Position numbers and translations under genes: made by a program. The notes under the pieces were generated by a model that did not search any database, was not told where the DNA came from, and saw only the letters and a list, made by a program, of their open reading frames with translations. From Dokdonia pacifica (GTDB taxonomy: Bacteria; Bacteroidota; Bacteroidia; Flavobacteriales; Flavobacteriaceae), in the NCBI RefSeq assembly GCF_900188275.1, contig NZ_FZNY01000012.1, positions 1 through 64,000 on the forward strand: a stretch of 64,000 nucleotides of DNA. The letters run 5' to 3'. Shown here one piece after another: positions 15,528 to 25,280 of this stretch; the stretch's first letter is position 1, and every line of letters starts with the position of its first letter.

Positions 15528-17921
15528 CTACCCTCCTATTCTTCCTTTTTCATCTTCTAGGCTTCCGTTGCGTTTGCGTGCTTTTTTGACATCATTGTTT
15601 CCAAAAGCATACTGTAAATAGAAATTGACATTTCGGCTGTCACTTCCTCCACGACCATCGATAAATAAATCACCAAACTGTGTCGTACCATTCCAAGGAA
15701 TCGTATATAACACATCATTTATAGTGATTTTACCTGTCCATTGTTTCCATGTTTTCTGTACGGCAAGATTTAAAGAGCCTATACTTTCGGTTTCATAAGT
15801 ACCTCCCCATATAGACGGACTGCTATACCATCCGCTTACTTCTAATTTAAAGTCTTTAGGTAATCTAATGGTATTCTGTGCATAAAACCCAAAGGTTTCT
15901 TGTGAAGTAGAAATAAAGGCATCATTGGTGGCGGTAAATACGTTATAAGACCCGTATACATTTGCATAGACACTCCACCAAGAATTCACTTTAAAAGGAT
16001 ACGACACACTGATGTTATACACTTCTTGATCGGCTACATTTCTGGTACTCAAAAAGTTTCTAGAGTCTCCAATAGCTTCGGTTACCTGTGCAAAAAAGTC
16101 ACTTACGTATGAATAACTAAAACTTGTAGTTAGCGTATACTTATAGGTATGCGATAGCTTGACATTATTGGTGTACTGGGGTTGTAAAAACGGATTTCCA
16201 CGTCTAAAGCTTAATTCATCTATCTGATATTCAAACGGGTTCAAATCTTGGTAATTCGGACGTTGAATTCTTCTACTATAATTCAATGCAAAAGAATTAT
16301 TCCTATTGGCTGCATAGGTTAGTCCGGCTGATGGAAATAGATCGGTATACGTACGATTTACAGACTCGTTATTGGTTTCGGTAGCAGCAATGAGATCTCC
16401 TTGAGAATCGGTATGCTCTACGCGGAGACCTCCTTGAAATTTCCATTTCCCGGTGCCTGCGTTATATTTCGCGTAAGCGGCATAAATCTTTTCATCATAA
16501 ATAAACTCATTACTTCTCTCTACATTGAGAATGTTTGTACCATTAATGATATTAAAGAAATCAAAGATATTATCGGTACGAACTTTAGAAGCCTTTACAC
16601 CCGTTTCAAAAACGCCTTTGCCTAGTTTTTGCTCATAATCTGCTTTGGCAGCATAAATATCAATAGTGATAGGCGTGTCTTGCAGGGTAATATTCTCATT
16701 AAGTATCTCTCCAGAAGGAGTAACATAAAAGTTAGGTTGATTATTCAATCTGTCACGCGTATAACGGCCATAGTCAACATCTGCACTAAAAGTTGTTCCT
16801 GTAGTATCTTGATAACGATAGTTCAAATTAACTCCTACATTTACTGTGGTATTTTCAGAACTATTAGGAGCGCGTAAAATACTATCGATAACTCCTGTAT
16901 TTCTATCAATGATAGGCGTTTGACTATTGGAGAAGCTTTCGGTATCATTAAAATTGGCTGTAATGACGCCTCCTATAGTACTACGTTTTGTCAAGTAATG
17001 ATCTGCGCCAAAACGGATGTTATTTGAAAATCCGTCCAATTCTGAATCGGTTTGAGAATCAAAAATTTTATCTCCTTGAATTCTAAACAGATCAATAAAA
17101 CTGGTAGAGCGTCCTAAGTAATTAGAATAAGTTCCATAGAGGTTCCATTTTTTGAGTCGGCTAGTTAGGGATACCGAGTTATTAGTTCGCAAATAATCTC
17201 CTACAGTGACCGTACTAGAAATGCTTCCACGGGTTCCTAATCCTTTTTCTCTCTTCAAACGGATATTGATAATTCCCGCATTACCTGCTGCATCATAACG
17301 TGCGGAGGGCTGTGTGATGATTTCAATACTTTCTATAGTATCTGCTTGCAAAGCCTGTAAATAGGCCGTAAGATCGTCTCCTTGCAAGAAACTCTGTCTT
17401 CCGTCTATATAGATAAGTACGCCAGTTTTACCTTCTACAATCACATTATTGTTATTGTCCAGACGTACGCCAGGAGCTTTCCGTAATAATTCAATGCCAT
17501 TATTACCCGCACTACTCACCGTTCCTGCGACGTTAAACACTGTTTTGTCTGGCTCTACCTGAATGATAGGTTTTTGTGCAACTACGGTAACTTCTTCTAA
17601 AGATTCGGTAGCAAGTGGTAATTGAATAGCGGGTAGTATACGTGGTGTTGAGGTGATGGTAATTGTTTGTTCTACGGTTGTATACCCTACAAAAGAGAGT
17701 ACAAGTGTATAGGTATCTGGCGCTAAGTCTGCAATCCTAAAAACACCTTGTTCATTGGTGATCGCGGCTTTAACTAGCGTCCCATCTACGGCATTGATAA
17801 TCACATTTACATACGGTAAAGGTTCTTGTGATTCTGCCACTACAGTGCCTTGTAAGGTTTGCGCTTTCGCGAAAGCGGATACTATAAAAAATAATACTAA
17901 AAATAGGGTTCGAGTGTTCAT
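15528..17921 (-). CDS. TonB-dependent receptor, outer-membrane beta-barrel family with CarboxypepD-like N-terminus
   Basis: About 797 residues from the chosen ATG at 17921. An in-frame ATG seven codons earlier would put polar residues before the signal peptide. The protein begins MNTRTLFLVLFFIVSAFAKAQ, then a CarboxypepD_reg-like domain (about 22-105, LQGTVVAESQEPLPYVNVII, VLSFVGYTTVEQTI). A plug domain follows (TVSSAGNNGIELLRKAPGV, about 130-225), then a large barrel of alternating aromatic strands ending YLQYAFGN. This architecture matches the Bacteroidota OMP_b-brl_3 receptors whose substrates are mostly unknown. There is no SusD partner next to it. The SAFAKAQ cleavage region is encoded by a copy of the CTTTCGCGAAAG palindrome at 17862-17877. 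The LytS/LytTR pair is divergent. Confidence 0.9.
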   Translation of the reverse strand: MNTRTLFLVLFFIVSAFAKAQTLQGTVVAESQEPLPYVNVIINAVDGTLVKAAITNEQGVFRIADLAPDTYTLVLSFVGYTTVEQTITITSTPRILPAIQLPLATESLEEVTVVAQKPIIQVEPDKTVFNVAGTVSSAGNNGIELLRKAPGVRLDNNNNVIVEGKTGVLIYIDGRQSFLQGDDLTAYLQALQADTIESIEIITQPSARYDAAGNAGIINIRLKREKGLGTRGSISSTVTVGDYLRTNNSVSLTSRLKKWNLYGTYSNYLGRSTSFIDLFRIQGDKIFDSQTDSELDGFSNNIRFGADHYLTKRSTIGGVITANFNDTESFSNSQTPIIDRNTGVIDSILRAPNSSENTTVNVGVNLNYRYQDTTGTTFSADVDYGRYTRDRLNNQPNFYVTPSGEILNENITLQDTPITIDIYAAKADYEQKLGKGVFETGVKASKVRTDNIFDFFNIINGTNILNVERSNEFIYDEKIYAAYAKYNAGTGKWKFQGGLRVEHTDSQGDLIAATETNNESVNRTYTDLFPSAGLTYAANRNNSFALNYSRRIQRPNYQDLNPFEYQIDELSFRRGNPFLQPQYTNNVKLSHTYKYTLTTSFSYSYVSDFFAQVTEAIGDSRNFLSTRNVADQEVYNISVSYPFKVNSWWSVYANVYGSYNVFTATNDAFISTSQETFGFYAQNTIRLPKDFKLEVSGWYSSPSIWGGTYETESIGSLNLAVQKTWKQWTGKITINDVLYTIPWNGTTQFGDLFIDGRGGSDSRNVNFYLQYAFGNNDVKKARKRNGSLEDEKGRIGG
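17862..17877. repeat. CTTTCGCGAAAG palindrome inside a signal-peptide coding sequence
   Basis: Perfect CGCTTTCGCGAAAGCG within the TonB receptor gene, translated as AFAKA at the signal-peptidase site. Confidence 0.9.
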
Positions 17922-18076
17922 ATCTGTGTTTGTTTGGCACAAATATGAAGTACTATGATCCCACTCTAAATAAAGAACCGACAGAGCGTCTCATAACTCG
18001 ATGAGTTGGCAAAAGTCCATTGAACGGTCTATAGGGCAACTCGTCGAAAGTTATTTTATAAACCTATAATTCATCG

Positions 18077-18084
18077 TAGTTTTG
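18077..18084 (+). promoter_or_regulatory. Possible -7 box (TAGTTTTG) upstream of the LytS-type kinase
   Basis: Matches TAnnTTTG 50 nt before the ATG. No clear -33 TTG, so tentative. Confidence 0.3.
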
Positions 18085-18134
18085 AGTATCTTCTTATCCA
18101 TATGGGTTCTTGAAGAAATTATCGTACATATTTT

Positions 18135-19190
18135 ATGAAAAAAGGCTTAATTAATATACGGATTCCAGAAGTAATCGCTGTTGTAAGTGTTTATCTTGTA
18201 CTATCCTTTTGCTATCATATGACGCTTTATTTTAATAGAGGTGGGCAAAATGATCCAGCTGATACACTATGGGATATAGGAGATTGGTATTTTACAAAAG
18301 GGTTACAATATACTTTTATGTTTGTAGCAACTGCCATTGTGTGGTTTGTGATTTTTAGAATATGTAGATCATGGCCTCTTAAATACCGACTACTTCTCCA
18401 TTTTTTAGGGCTTCCATTTTTTATTCTATTTGCTAAAACGCTGTTTTATAGGATTTGCGAGTATTTAGGATATTGGCACTTAGATGGAAATGCAGAGATT
18501 TGGGATGTATATATTCCAGGGCTTTTCTATTTGATACAGTTTGCCGTTTTTCATGCCTATGAGCATTATATTATTAATCAACGTAGGTTACAATATGAAA
18601 TAGAGCTTAAGAACTCAGCACTTAAGAGTGAATTAAGTGCCATCAAAGCACAGTTAAATCCGCATTTTTTATACAATGTATTTAATACTATTAATGCGAG
18701 TGTTCCTAAAGAAATGGAAGAAACTCGTGAAATGATTGCAGAGCTTTCTGATCTTTTTAGGTATCAATTAAAAGCGAGTCGTGAAGATTTTGTAACGCTT
18801 GCAGAAGAGTTAGAGTTTGTCAATAAATATTTAAAACTAGAGCAAAAGCGTTTTGAAGATCGTCTTTCCATACATATCAATGTGGATGATAGTTTGCTTT
18901 CGCGAAAAATCCCACCCATGATCTTACAGCCTTTGGTTGAAAATTCGGTAAAGCACGGTATTTCTCCGCTTGTAAAAGGAGGTCGTATTGATATTAGTAT
19001 ACACGAAAAAGAGAACAAATTGTGTTTTGAGATAAGTGATACAGGCATTGGTGTAGAAGACAAAGAAGCCATCTTTACGTTAGGTGTTGGTTTGAGTAAT
19101 ACTCAAAAGCGTCTTCAAAAAATGTATCAATCTACTTTAAAAGTAACCGATAATCTCCCTAGCGGACTCAAAGTGCAATTTGAGTTATAA
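18135..19190 (+). CDS. LytS-type sensor histidine kinase
   Basis: 351 residues with four membrane helices in the first ~145 residues and a coiled linker (RRLQYEIELKNSALKSEL). The His_kinase domain phospho-acceptor motif is LNPHFLYNVFNTINA with His177. An ATPase region has PPMILQPLVENSVKHGI and GVGLSNTQKRL. This is the standard Bacteroidota LytS/YehU architecture with no extracellular sensor domain, so it probably senses a membrane signal. The stop is 11 nt from the LytTR regulator, so the pair is co-transcribed. A partial palindrome copy at 18896-18907 is translated as LLSRKIP within the ATPase domain. Confidence 0.92.
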   Translation: MKKGLINIRIPEVIAVVSVYLVLSFCYHMTLYFNRGGQNDPADTLWDIGDWYFTKGLQYTFMFVATAIVWFVIFRICRSWPLKYRLLLHFLGLPFFILFAKTLFYRICEYLGYWHLDGNAEIWDVYIPGLFYLIQFAVFHAYEHYIINQRRLQYEIELKNSALKSELSAIKAQLNPHFLYNVFNTINASVPKEMEETREMIAELSDLFRYQLKASREDFVTLAEELEFVNKYLKLEQKRFEDRLSIHINVDDSLLSRKIPPMILQPLVENSVKHGISPLVKGGRIDISIHEKENKLCFEISDTGIGVEDKEAIFTLGVGLSNTQKRLQKMYQSTLKVTDNLPSGLKVQFEL

Positions 19191-19201
19191 AACTATAATG
19201 A

Positions 19202-19927
19202 ATGAAAAAAGTAGTCATAGTAGATGATGAAAAATCAGGCCGTGCGCTTATCAAAGAATATTTAGAAAATCACAAAGAACTTATTCTTGTAGGCGAAGCT
19301 AATAATGGCGTAGATGCTATAAAAATCATTAATGAATTTCAACCTGATTTGGTATTTATGGATATCCAAATGCCTGGATTGACAGGTTTTGATGTATTAG
19401 AACATCTACAAGAATTGCCTACCATTATTTTTAGTACAGCTTATGACAAATATGCCTTACAAGCTTTTGAAGTACATGCAGTAGACTACCTCTTAAAACC
19501 GTATACCAGAGAACGTTTTGATAAGGCAATCTCTAAACTAAAAGATAGTTCACCTCAACATATTGTTCCGCTAGCTGATCAACATATCATGTCTAAAACA
19601 GAATATCCTGATCGTATGATTGTGGAGAAAGGATCTAAATATGTAACCCTCGCTACAGAAGATATCTATCATATAGAAGCTTATGGTGACTACTCTAAAA
19701 TTTATGACACAAAAGATGTATATATAAGCAATCGTGGGATTAGCCAACTGGAAGAAAAGTTAAATCCAAAACAGTTTTTACGCATTCATCGTAGCAGTAT
19801 CGTGAGTTTGCCTGCCATAAAAGAGGTCTCTAAGTATGGAAAAAGCTATTTGCTAATTCTTAAAAATGATGAGAAAGTAAAAGTAAGCCGCAGTTATGCA
19901 GATAAGATTAAGGAGCTGATTTTATAG
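19202..19927 (+). CDS. LytTR-family response regulator
   Basis: 241 residues. The receiver domain (1-120) has the acidic pair DDE at 8-10, the phosphorylation site Asp54 in VFMDIQMPG, a conserved Ser/Thr in IIFSTAYDKYA and Lys in YLLKPY. The C-terminal LytTR DNA-binding domain (about 140-241) contains FLRIHRSSIVSLPAI and VKVSRSYADKIKELI. It is partner to the kinase immediately upstream. Possible targets include the divergent TonB receptor or the genes that follow, but the sequence does not decide this. Confidence 0.93.
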   Translation: MKKVVIVDDEKSGRALIKEYLENHKELILVGEANNGVDAIKIINEFQPDLVFMDIQMPGLTGFDVLEHLQELPTIIFSTAYDKYALQAFEVHAVDYLLKPYTRERFDKAISKLKDSSPQHIVPLADQHIMSKTEYPDRMIVEKGSKYVTLATEDIYHIEAYGDYSKIYDTKDVYISNRGISQLEEKLNPKQFLRIHRSSIVSLPAIKEVSKYGKSYLLILKNDEKVKVSRSYADKIKELIL

Positions 19928-20021
19928 CCATTCATCATAAATTACTGAATATGCATTATCATTTTGTGCTCCTTGAGATCGTGAACCTGCCAGTCGGCAG
20001 ACAGGAGCGTATAAAAAAACA

Positions 20022-20246
20022 TTATTTAAAATATTCATCAGATTTATTAAAATCTACATCTATAGATTTATAAAAAGGACAGAAACCAGAAAAACTAGCA
20101 ACTAAAAAAAGTCCAGAAAGTATAATTAAACAAAAACCTAAAAAATTCCAGAGAGGTCCAAAAATCACTACAGATAGAAGAGCAATCGCTACAATAAATC
20201 GAGCAACACGATCCATTGTATTCATATTTCTTTTTCGCTTAAACAT
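20022..20246 (-). CDS. DUF2892 (YgaP-like transmembrane) small protein
   Basis: 74 residues. After a basic start, MDRVARFIVAIALLSVVIFG and GFCLIILSGLFLVASFSGFC form two membrane helices, then CPFYKSIDVDF. This matches the DUF2892 pattern of two helices ending in G-[FL]-C-P-x-Y. The function is unknown; related segments occur fused to rhodanese domains in YgaP. The first ATG gives a basic leader, and internal ATGs at codons 8 or 11 are also possible starts. No operon partner. Confidence 0.75.
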   Translation of the reverse strand: MFKRKRNMNTMDRVARFIVAIALLSVVIFGPLWNFLGFCLIILSGLFLVASFSGFCPFYKSIDVDFNKSDEYFK

Positions 20247-20458
20247 AAGGGGCTGAATTCATTAACAGTACAAAAATACTGTTTTTACGTATAAAAAAAT
20301 AGAAATATCTTACAATTTGAATATTTGACATTTTTTTATGACATTTTATAAAAAATCACTTAATAAAACTATATTTAAGGAGAATTTAAATAGCAAATCA
20401 CGCTCATAGTATATGTCATTCGTGTATTTGCTTCATCAATCAATCCTAAGAATCACCT

Positions 20459-21622
20459 ATGTTATTTGGCTTTGGACTTAAGAGTTCTATTTTACTTATT
20501 TTCTTTTTTCATGGGATCGTATTCTCTTTTTTGTTATTTAAAAAAGGCATACAGAATGATATCAAGTCTAGTAAGTGGTTAAGCCTTTTTACATTCTTAT
20601 GTACCTTATATATTACCCCGTTTATGTTGGGGTATGCCAATTGGTACTCTGAATCACCTTATAGGGAGATCTTATTTTTCATACCATTTCAACAGCTATT
20701 TCTTATTGGACCTGTACTCTATTTTTATTCGCAAAGTCTATTAAATGCATCCTTTAAAATTTCAAAAAAAGATTATATCCATCTCGTTCCCGCTATAGTC
20801 TATATGGGGTATAGCCTTATTGTTTTTATCACAGATGTATTTATCGTAGACGAGCCTTATTTTTATGCAGATGGTAGAGATAAAGATTTTGACTTATGGT
20901 ATCAAATTGCAGGCTTAGTATCTATGGTGTTCTACTTAGTTTTAAGTTTACGTTTTTATTTAAACTATAAAAAAATAGCTTTTGAAACCGTAAGTTTTGC
21001 CGACTCTATTTTGTTTAAATGGCTACAACGTTTCTTTATTGCTTTTTTAGTTATTCTATTGTTAAGGCTATTGTACTTTATTATCAATCCTGAATGGGGT
21101 CAATTTGGACGTAAGTTCTGGTATTATCTCTGTTTTTCGGCATTATACTATTATATAGCATTGAGCGGGTATTCCAATACGGTAAAGGCAATGATTCCTA
21201 TAAATCCTTCTATAGATGAAGAGGTGCCAGAAATATCTATTCAAAATACAAAAAAGAAAAGAATAGAAATTACCATTCCAGATACTGAAACTTGGAAACA
21301 ACGACTACTAGACTTAATGTTGGTAGAAAAGCTTTATGAAAACCCTTCCTTAACCGTCTCAGATATAGCTTCACAATTAGAGACCAATACAAAATTTATC
21401 TCTTCTCTGGTGAATAGTGTGTTTCAAATGAATTTTAATGATTTTATAAATTATTACCGAGTAGAAGCCGTGAAAGAGCAACTAAAAAACGATGCTCAAA
21501 AAACAAAGACCTTATTAGGAATTGCGTTAGAATGCGGCTTTAATTCTAAAGCTACTTTTAATAGAGCATTCAAAAAACACACATCACTTTCTCCTAAAGA
21601 ATTTCTTGCAACTTTAGCATAA
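20459..21622 (+). CDS. 7TM-HTH AraC-family transcriptional regulator
   Basis: 387 residues. Seven hydrophobic helices cover roughly residues 1-245 (SILLIFFFHGIVFSFLLF onward). A charged linker (PEISIQNTKKKRIE) leads to the AraC domain: LTVSDIASQLETNTKFISSL, then LLGIALECGFNSKATFNRAF and SLSPKEF. The class is the same as the genes at 7069 and 50328. The serine hydrolase gene begins 79 nt downstream in the same direction and is a likely member of the same unit or a regulated neighbour. The signal sensed is unknown. Confidence 0.88.
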   Translation: MLFGFGLKSSILLIFFFHGIVFSFLLFKKGIQNDIKSSKWLSLFTFLCTLYITPFMLGYANWYSESPYREILFFIPFQQLFLIGPVLYFYSQSLLNASFKISKKDYIHLVPAIVYMGYSLIVFITDVFIVDEPYFYADGRDKDFDLWYQIAGLVSMVFYLVLSLRFYLNYKKIAFETVSFADSILFKWLQRFFIAFLVILLLRLLYFIINPEWGQFGRKFWYYLCFSALYYYIALSGYSNTVKAMIPINPSIDEEVPEISIQNTKKKRIEITIPDTETWKQRLLDLMLVEKLYENPSLTVSDIASQLETNTKFISSLVNSVFQMNFNDFINYYRVEAVKEQLKNDAQKTKTLLGIALECGFNSKATFNRAFKKHTSLSPKEFLATLA

Positions 21623-21701
21623 AAATAGGTCTCAAATCCAGATTTGAAGCGCGCATGACCTATAAACAAAGGATATTTGTGTATCAATTTAAAAACACGT
21701 C

Positions 21702-23867
21702 ATGAAAAAAATAATCACACCTATTCTTATTCTACTATCTTTTATAAGCATTGCACAAACCATTGCTACAGATAAAATAGACGCTATTGTTTCTTCAAAA
21801 ATAGAGGCAAATGATCCTAGTCTATTTGTAGGAGTTGTTAAAGATGGAGTTATTGTATATGAATATTATAATGGCCTTACCAGTTTACAACATCAAGTAA
21901 AAGCAACTAAAACTTCTCGTTCTAATATAGCATCGGTAGCTAAGCAATTTACCGCTTTATGTATTTTACAATTAAGCATAGAAGGTTCGCTCAGCCTAGA
22001 AGATGATATACGTACCTATCTTCCTAATTTATATAAAAATATAAAAGAACCTATTAAAATAAGGCATCTCATCAATCACACAAGTGGTATTAGAGACTAT
22101 CCCGATTTAATGGGGGTGCAAAGAAATCCTTGGTGGCGACGCGTAGGAATAGATAATGATGATGTAATTGAATTACTAGAAAAACAAGAAGATCTTAATT
22201 TTGCGCCTGGATCTGATTATACGTATAGTAATTCTAATTATACCCTATTGACAAAAATTGTAGAGAAAGTCTCTGGAATAAATTTCCATGACTATTCAAA
22301 ACAGTTATTTGAAAGGTTAGGAATGAAAAATACATCATTTTTGAAAAACTACATGGCGGTAATGCCAAATCAGGTACTTCCCTACTCTGATTGGGGAGAT
22401 GGTGTATGGCAACAGTTTCCTATGCTTACCAATTTATATGGTGATGGTTTTTTATATACAACATTAAAGGATCAATTAATCTATGAGCAAGCCGTTCAAA
22501 ATGCGCAGAAAACAAATAATCAATTATTAATACAAAGTCAGCTTCCTATACCTAATAGTGAGATTACCAGCTATGGTTTTGGATTAGAGCTCACCAATAG
22601 ACTTAACTATAAAGCAGTACATCATTCGGGAGGTACAGGTTCTTATAGTGCAGAGATGGTACGTTATCCTGAGGAGAGGCTTTCTATTTTTGTAATGAGT
22701 TCTAATAGTAACGTTTGGAGTGGCGGTATTGCAGATGAAGTAGCAAACGTCCTACTACCTAAAAAGGAAGTAGAAATCACTCAAACAGATTTTGAAAACC
22801 TAACTCTCGGTGATCCATTATCACTAGAAGCATTTACAGGAACCTATGCCACAGCCGATGAAAATATAATCATAACTATTTTTGAAGAAGATGGGAAAAT
22901 AAAATACCAAAGAGGTAACAACAATCCATTTATACTCATAAAAGAAAAAGAAAATCTATATACTTTTGAAGAGTCTTCTGATGCAAAAATTACATTTACT
23001 CGAACTACTGGACAGCCTATAGATCTTACGTTGTATCTGCCAGGAGCAGCACCCAGACATCATACAAAGTTGATCAATAAAAGTTTAAATAGTTATGAGT
23101 TAGATGCCTACACAGGTCATTATGAAAATACAGAGTTAGATGTTGCTTTTGAGATTTTCAGAAAAAATGACGCATTATTCATCAAACAAACAGGCAGAAA
23201 ACAAACGTCAGAAATTACCCAGTTAACACCTTCATTCTTTTTAGTATCTGGTTATAAATTAAAAGTACAAAAAGATGCTTTTAACCGAGTGCGTGAAATT
23301 TTACTTACCACAAATCGTGTGGCGAATATCAAATTTGTAAAGAAAACATCTTTAGAATTTCAACCTATCATTCCTACAGACAATGGCTCTATACAAGTAA
23401 CTACCATTGCTTCTAAAGGAAAAGGTTCTAATATTTTATTGACTAAAAATTATGAAAATGGTAATGAAATTTGGTTTAAACAATACGGAGGAAGTAGCTA
23501 CGATAAAGCCAACTCTATTATTGATACCAAAGACGGAGGCTATCTTCTAGTAGGATTTACAAGCTCGTATGGCAATGGAAACTATGATGTCTATGTGATT
23601 AAAGTAGATGCCAAAGGAAAAGAGCAATGGAGTGCTACCTATGGTGATTTTTATAATGAGTATGGGAATTTTGCTGAAGAAACTGAAACAGGATATATCA
23701 TTAAAGGAACCAAACAAGAATGCAAATCAAATAATCTAGCCTTAAAAAACAATTGTAAAACCAATGTATGGGAGATTACAATTGATAAAAAAGGAAATCA
23801 ACTTTCTGATTCGGTACAGGAGGAGATTATAGAAAAACCAGCTTATCAAAAAGAATGGCATAGATAG
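21702..23867 (+). CDS. Serine hydrolase (class C beta-lactamase fold) with DGGY-repeat tail
   Basis: 721 residues with a signal peptide (MKKIITPILILLSFISIAQT). The beta-lactamase/DD-peptidase domain covers about 25-350: SxxK at Ser78-Lys81 (SVAKQF), the tyrosine motif YSNSNY near 175 and the third motif HHSGGTGSY near 310. A DUF3471-like region follows (about 370-560). The last ~130 residues differ: FKQYGGSSYDKANSI, TKDGGYLLVGFTSSYGNGNY and DVYVIKVDAKGKEQW form a blade-like repeat usually found in beta-propeller surface proteins, here a single unit plus a partial one. No T9SS sorting domain is visible. I infer a periplasmic or exported peptidase/esterase; the substrate is unknown. Confidence 0.85.
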   Translation: MKKIITPILILLSFISIAQTIATDKIDAIVSSKIEANDPSLFVGVVKDGVIVYEYYNGLTSLQHQVKATKTSRSNIASVAKQFTALCILQLSIEGSLSLEDDIRTYLPNLYKNIKEPIKIRHLINHTSGIRDYPDLMGVQRNPWWRRVGIDNDDVIELLEKQEDLNFAPGSDYTYSNSNYTLLTKIVEKVSGINFHDYSKQLFERLGMKNTSFLKNYMAVMPNQVLPYSDWGDGVWQQFPMLTNLYGDGFLYTTLKDQLIYEQAVQNAQKTNNQLLIQSQLPIPNSEITSYGFGLELTNRLNYKAVHHSGGTGSYSAEMVRYPEERLSIFVMSSNSNVWSGGIADEVANVLLPKKEVEITQTDFENLTLGDPLSLEAFTGTYATADENIIITIFEEDGKIKYQRGNNNPFILIKEKENLYTFEESSDAKITFTRTTGQPIDLTLYLPGAAPRHHTKLINKSLNSYELDAYTGHYENTELDVAFEIFRKNDALFIKQTGRKQTSEITQLTPSFFLVSGYKLKVQKDAFNRVREILLTTNRVANIKFVKKTSLEFQPIIPTDNGSIQVTTIASKGKGSNILLTKNYENGNEIWFKQYGGSSYDKANSIIDTKDGGYLLVGFTSSYGNGNYDVYVIKVDAKGKEQWSATYGDFYNEYGNFAEETETGYIIKGTKQECKSNNLALKNNCKTNVWEITIDKKGNQLSDSVQEEIIEKPAYQKEWHR

Positions 23868-23936
23868 GTAAACTACCTCGGGGCAAGTCTAAGGGTATTA
23901 CCCTTTAGTAGCGTCAATAAAAGTATCGTGGAGGTA

Positions 23937-23998
23937 TACGCTTTCGCGAAATCGAGCTTGCGAGATTCACGACCAAAGGGAGAATGAAATGGTAAAGC
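23937..23998 (+). repeat. Long form of the palindrome element (copy d)
   Basis: Starts TACGCTTTCGCGAAATCGAG and ends GAAATGGTAAAGCG. The middle is GCGAGATTCACGACCAAAGG. Confidence 0.8.
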
Positions 23999-24057
23999 GA
24001 ACTCTGACACATATAAATTAGATAAGGATATAGTGTCTATCCAATACAATACACACC

Positions 24058-24089
24058 AAAGCCTGGTTTCTTGCTAGAAATCAGGCTTT
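24058..24089 (+). terminator. Hairpin terminator between the hydrolase and the DUF6268 gene
   Basis: AAAGCCTG-TTTCT / AGAAA-CAGGCTTT stem with a TGCT loop. The following T run is weak. Confidence 0.6.
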
Positions 24090-24231
24090 GATATTATAAA
24101 CCACTATAAAACCAATAGTTACCTCCCTATTTATAGATAGCATAATTATTTTTTATTGTAATAAATTATTAGGAATCATTTAATTTGTTTAATTTCCATA
24201 TCTAAAGAATAAACAAAACAACCAAATCATT

Positions 24232-25128
24232 ATGACAAAAAAAATAACCTTACTCGCTTTTTTAATTTTTGGAACCATGAGCTATGCTCAAGATTACTTA
24301 GATGTAGTAAAAGCGACCTACCATTCAGCTACATTAGGTAATGTAGATAATGACGAAGAGACTGATGTTGGGAATGCTAATGTCGAAGTGTATTTCCCAT
24401 TACCATTAACTAGTGATATTACGTTAATTTCTGGTTTTACCTATGAAAACACACGATTAAGTTTAAATAATTCTATAAGTAGAACCAACTTAATCATGAC
24501 CCGACTTAATTTAGGTGTCAAGCTTGATCATGGTAATAAATGGAGTGGTACCTATGTAGCGCTACCTAAATTTGCATCAGATTTTAATAACATAGGAGAT
24601 AATGATTTTCAAATGGGAGGTCTTGCATTATTAGAAAAAAGATATTCAAGTAAGTATAGTTTAAAATTTGGTACGTATGTCTCTTCAGAAAATTTTGGAA
24701 CAACGGTAACCCCACTCATTGGTTTATGGTATAAGTCAAAAAACAAGAAATTTTACATAAACGCTACATTACCTATACGAGCAGATGCAAATTATTCTGT
24801 AACTGATCACTTTAGTGTAGGAGGAAATCTTCTTACTTCTGTAAAATCATATAATATCGCATCACAACTAGGTGATGGATTTTATGTACAGGAAGAGTCT
24901 ATACGATTTTCTGCATTTGCAGCCTATGGGTTGCTAGATGACAGTCTTATTGTACGTGCGCGCGTTGGTTTTGACACCACAGATTATGGTTTATATGCAC
25001 AAGGAGATGATGTAGGAGTGCAAGTACTAACATTTCAAGTGGGAGGCGATGATAGAACGAGGCTTAATTCAGAATTTGAGGCGGCACCATTTGTTGGGTT
25101 AGACCTTATTTTTAGAACTGGGCTATAA
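24232..25128 (+). CDS. DUF6268-type outer-membrane beta-barrel protein
   Basis: 298 residues with a signal peptide (MTKKITLLAFLIFGTMSYAQ). The mature part alternates polar and hydrophobic residues as in an outer-membrane barrel (FPLPLTSDITLISGFTYENT, GTYVALPKFASDFNN, SLKFGTYVSSENFG), ending with APFVGLDLIFRTGL and a terminal hydrophobic residue. The pattern matches the uncharacterised DUF6268 barrels of Flavobacteriia. Transport or structural roles cannot be separated from sequence. It appears monocistronic with its own terminator at 25150. Confidence 0.72.
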   Translation: MTKKITLLAFLIFGTMSYAQDYLDVVKATYHSATLGNVDNDEETDVGNANVEVYFPLPLTSDITLISGFTYENTRLSLNNSISRTNLIMTRLNLGVKLDHGNKWSGTYVALPKFASDFNNIGDNDFQMGGLALLEKRYSSKYSLKFGTYVSSENFGTTVTPLIGLWYKSKNKKFYINATLPIRADANYSVTDHFSVGGNLLTSVKSYNIASQLGDGFYVQEESIRFSAFAAYGLLDDSLIVRARVGFDTTDYGLYAQGDDVGVQVLTFQVGGDDRTRLNSEFEAAPFVGLDLIFRTGL

Positions 25129-25149
25129 AATATTTGATACTTATGATAT

Positions 25150-25185
25150 AAAATCACCGCTATCGTATGGATAGCGGTGATTTTT
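25150..25185 (+). terminator. Rho-independent terminator after the DUF6268 gene
   Basis: AAAATCACCGCTATC / GATAGCGGTGATTTTT, fifteen paired bases with a GTATG loop and T tail. Confidence 0.9.
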
Positions 25186-25280
25186 ATTTTTAAACTGTAA
25201 TCATTTTTAATCTTTTTACACATAAGGTATCACCTTAAAAATAACATAATTCTAGCGAAATCTATACGATCCTTTATGTA

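Larger units (their letters stand above)
23868..24231. other. Intergenic region with repeat and terminator
   Basis: Contains the long palindrome element (23937-23998) and a terminator-like hairpin (24058-24089). No gene seen. Confidence 0.6.
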
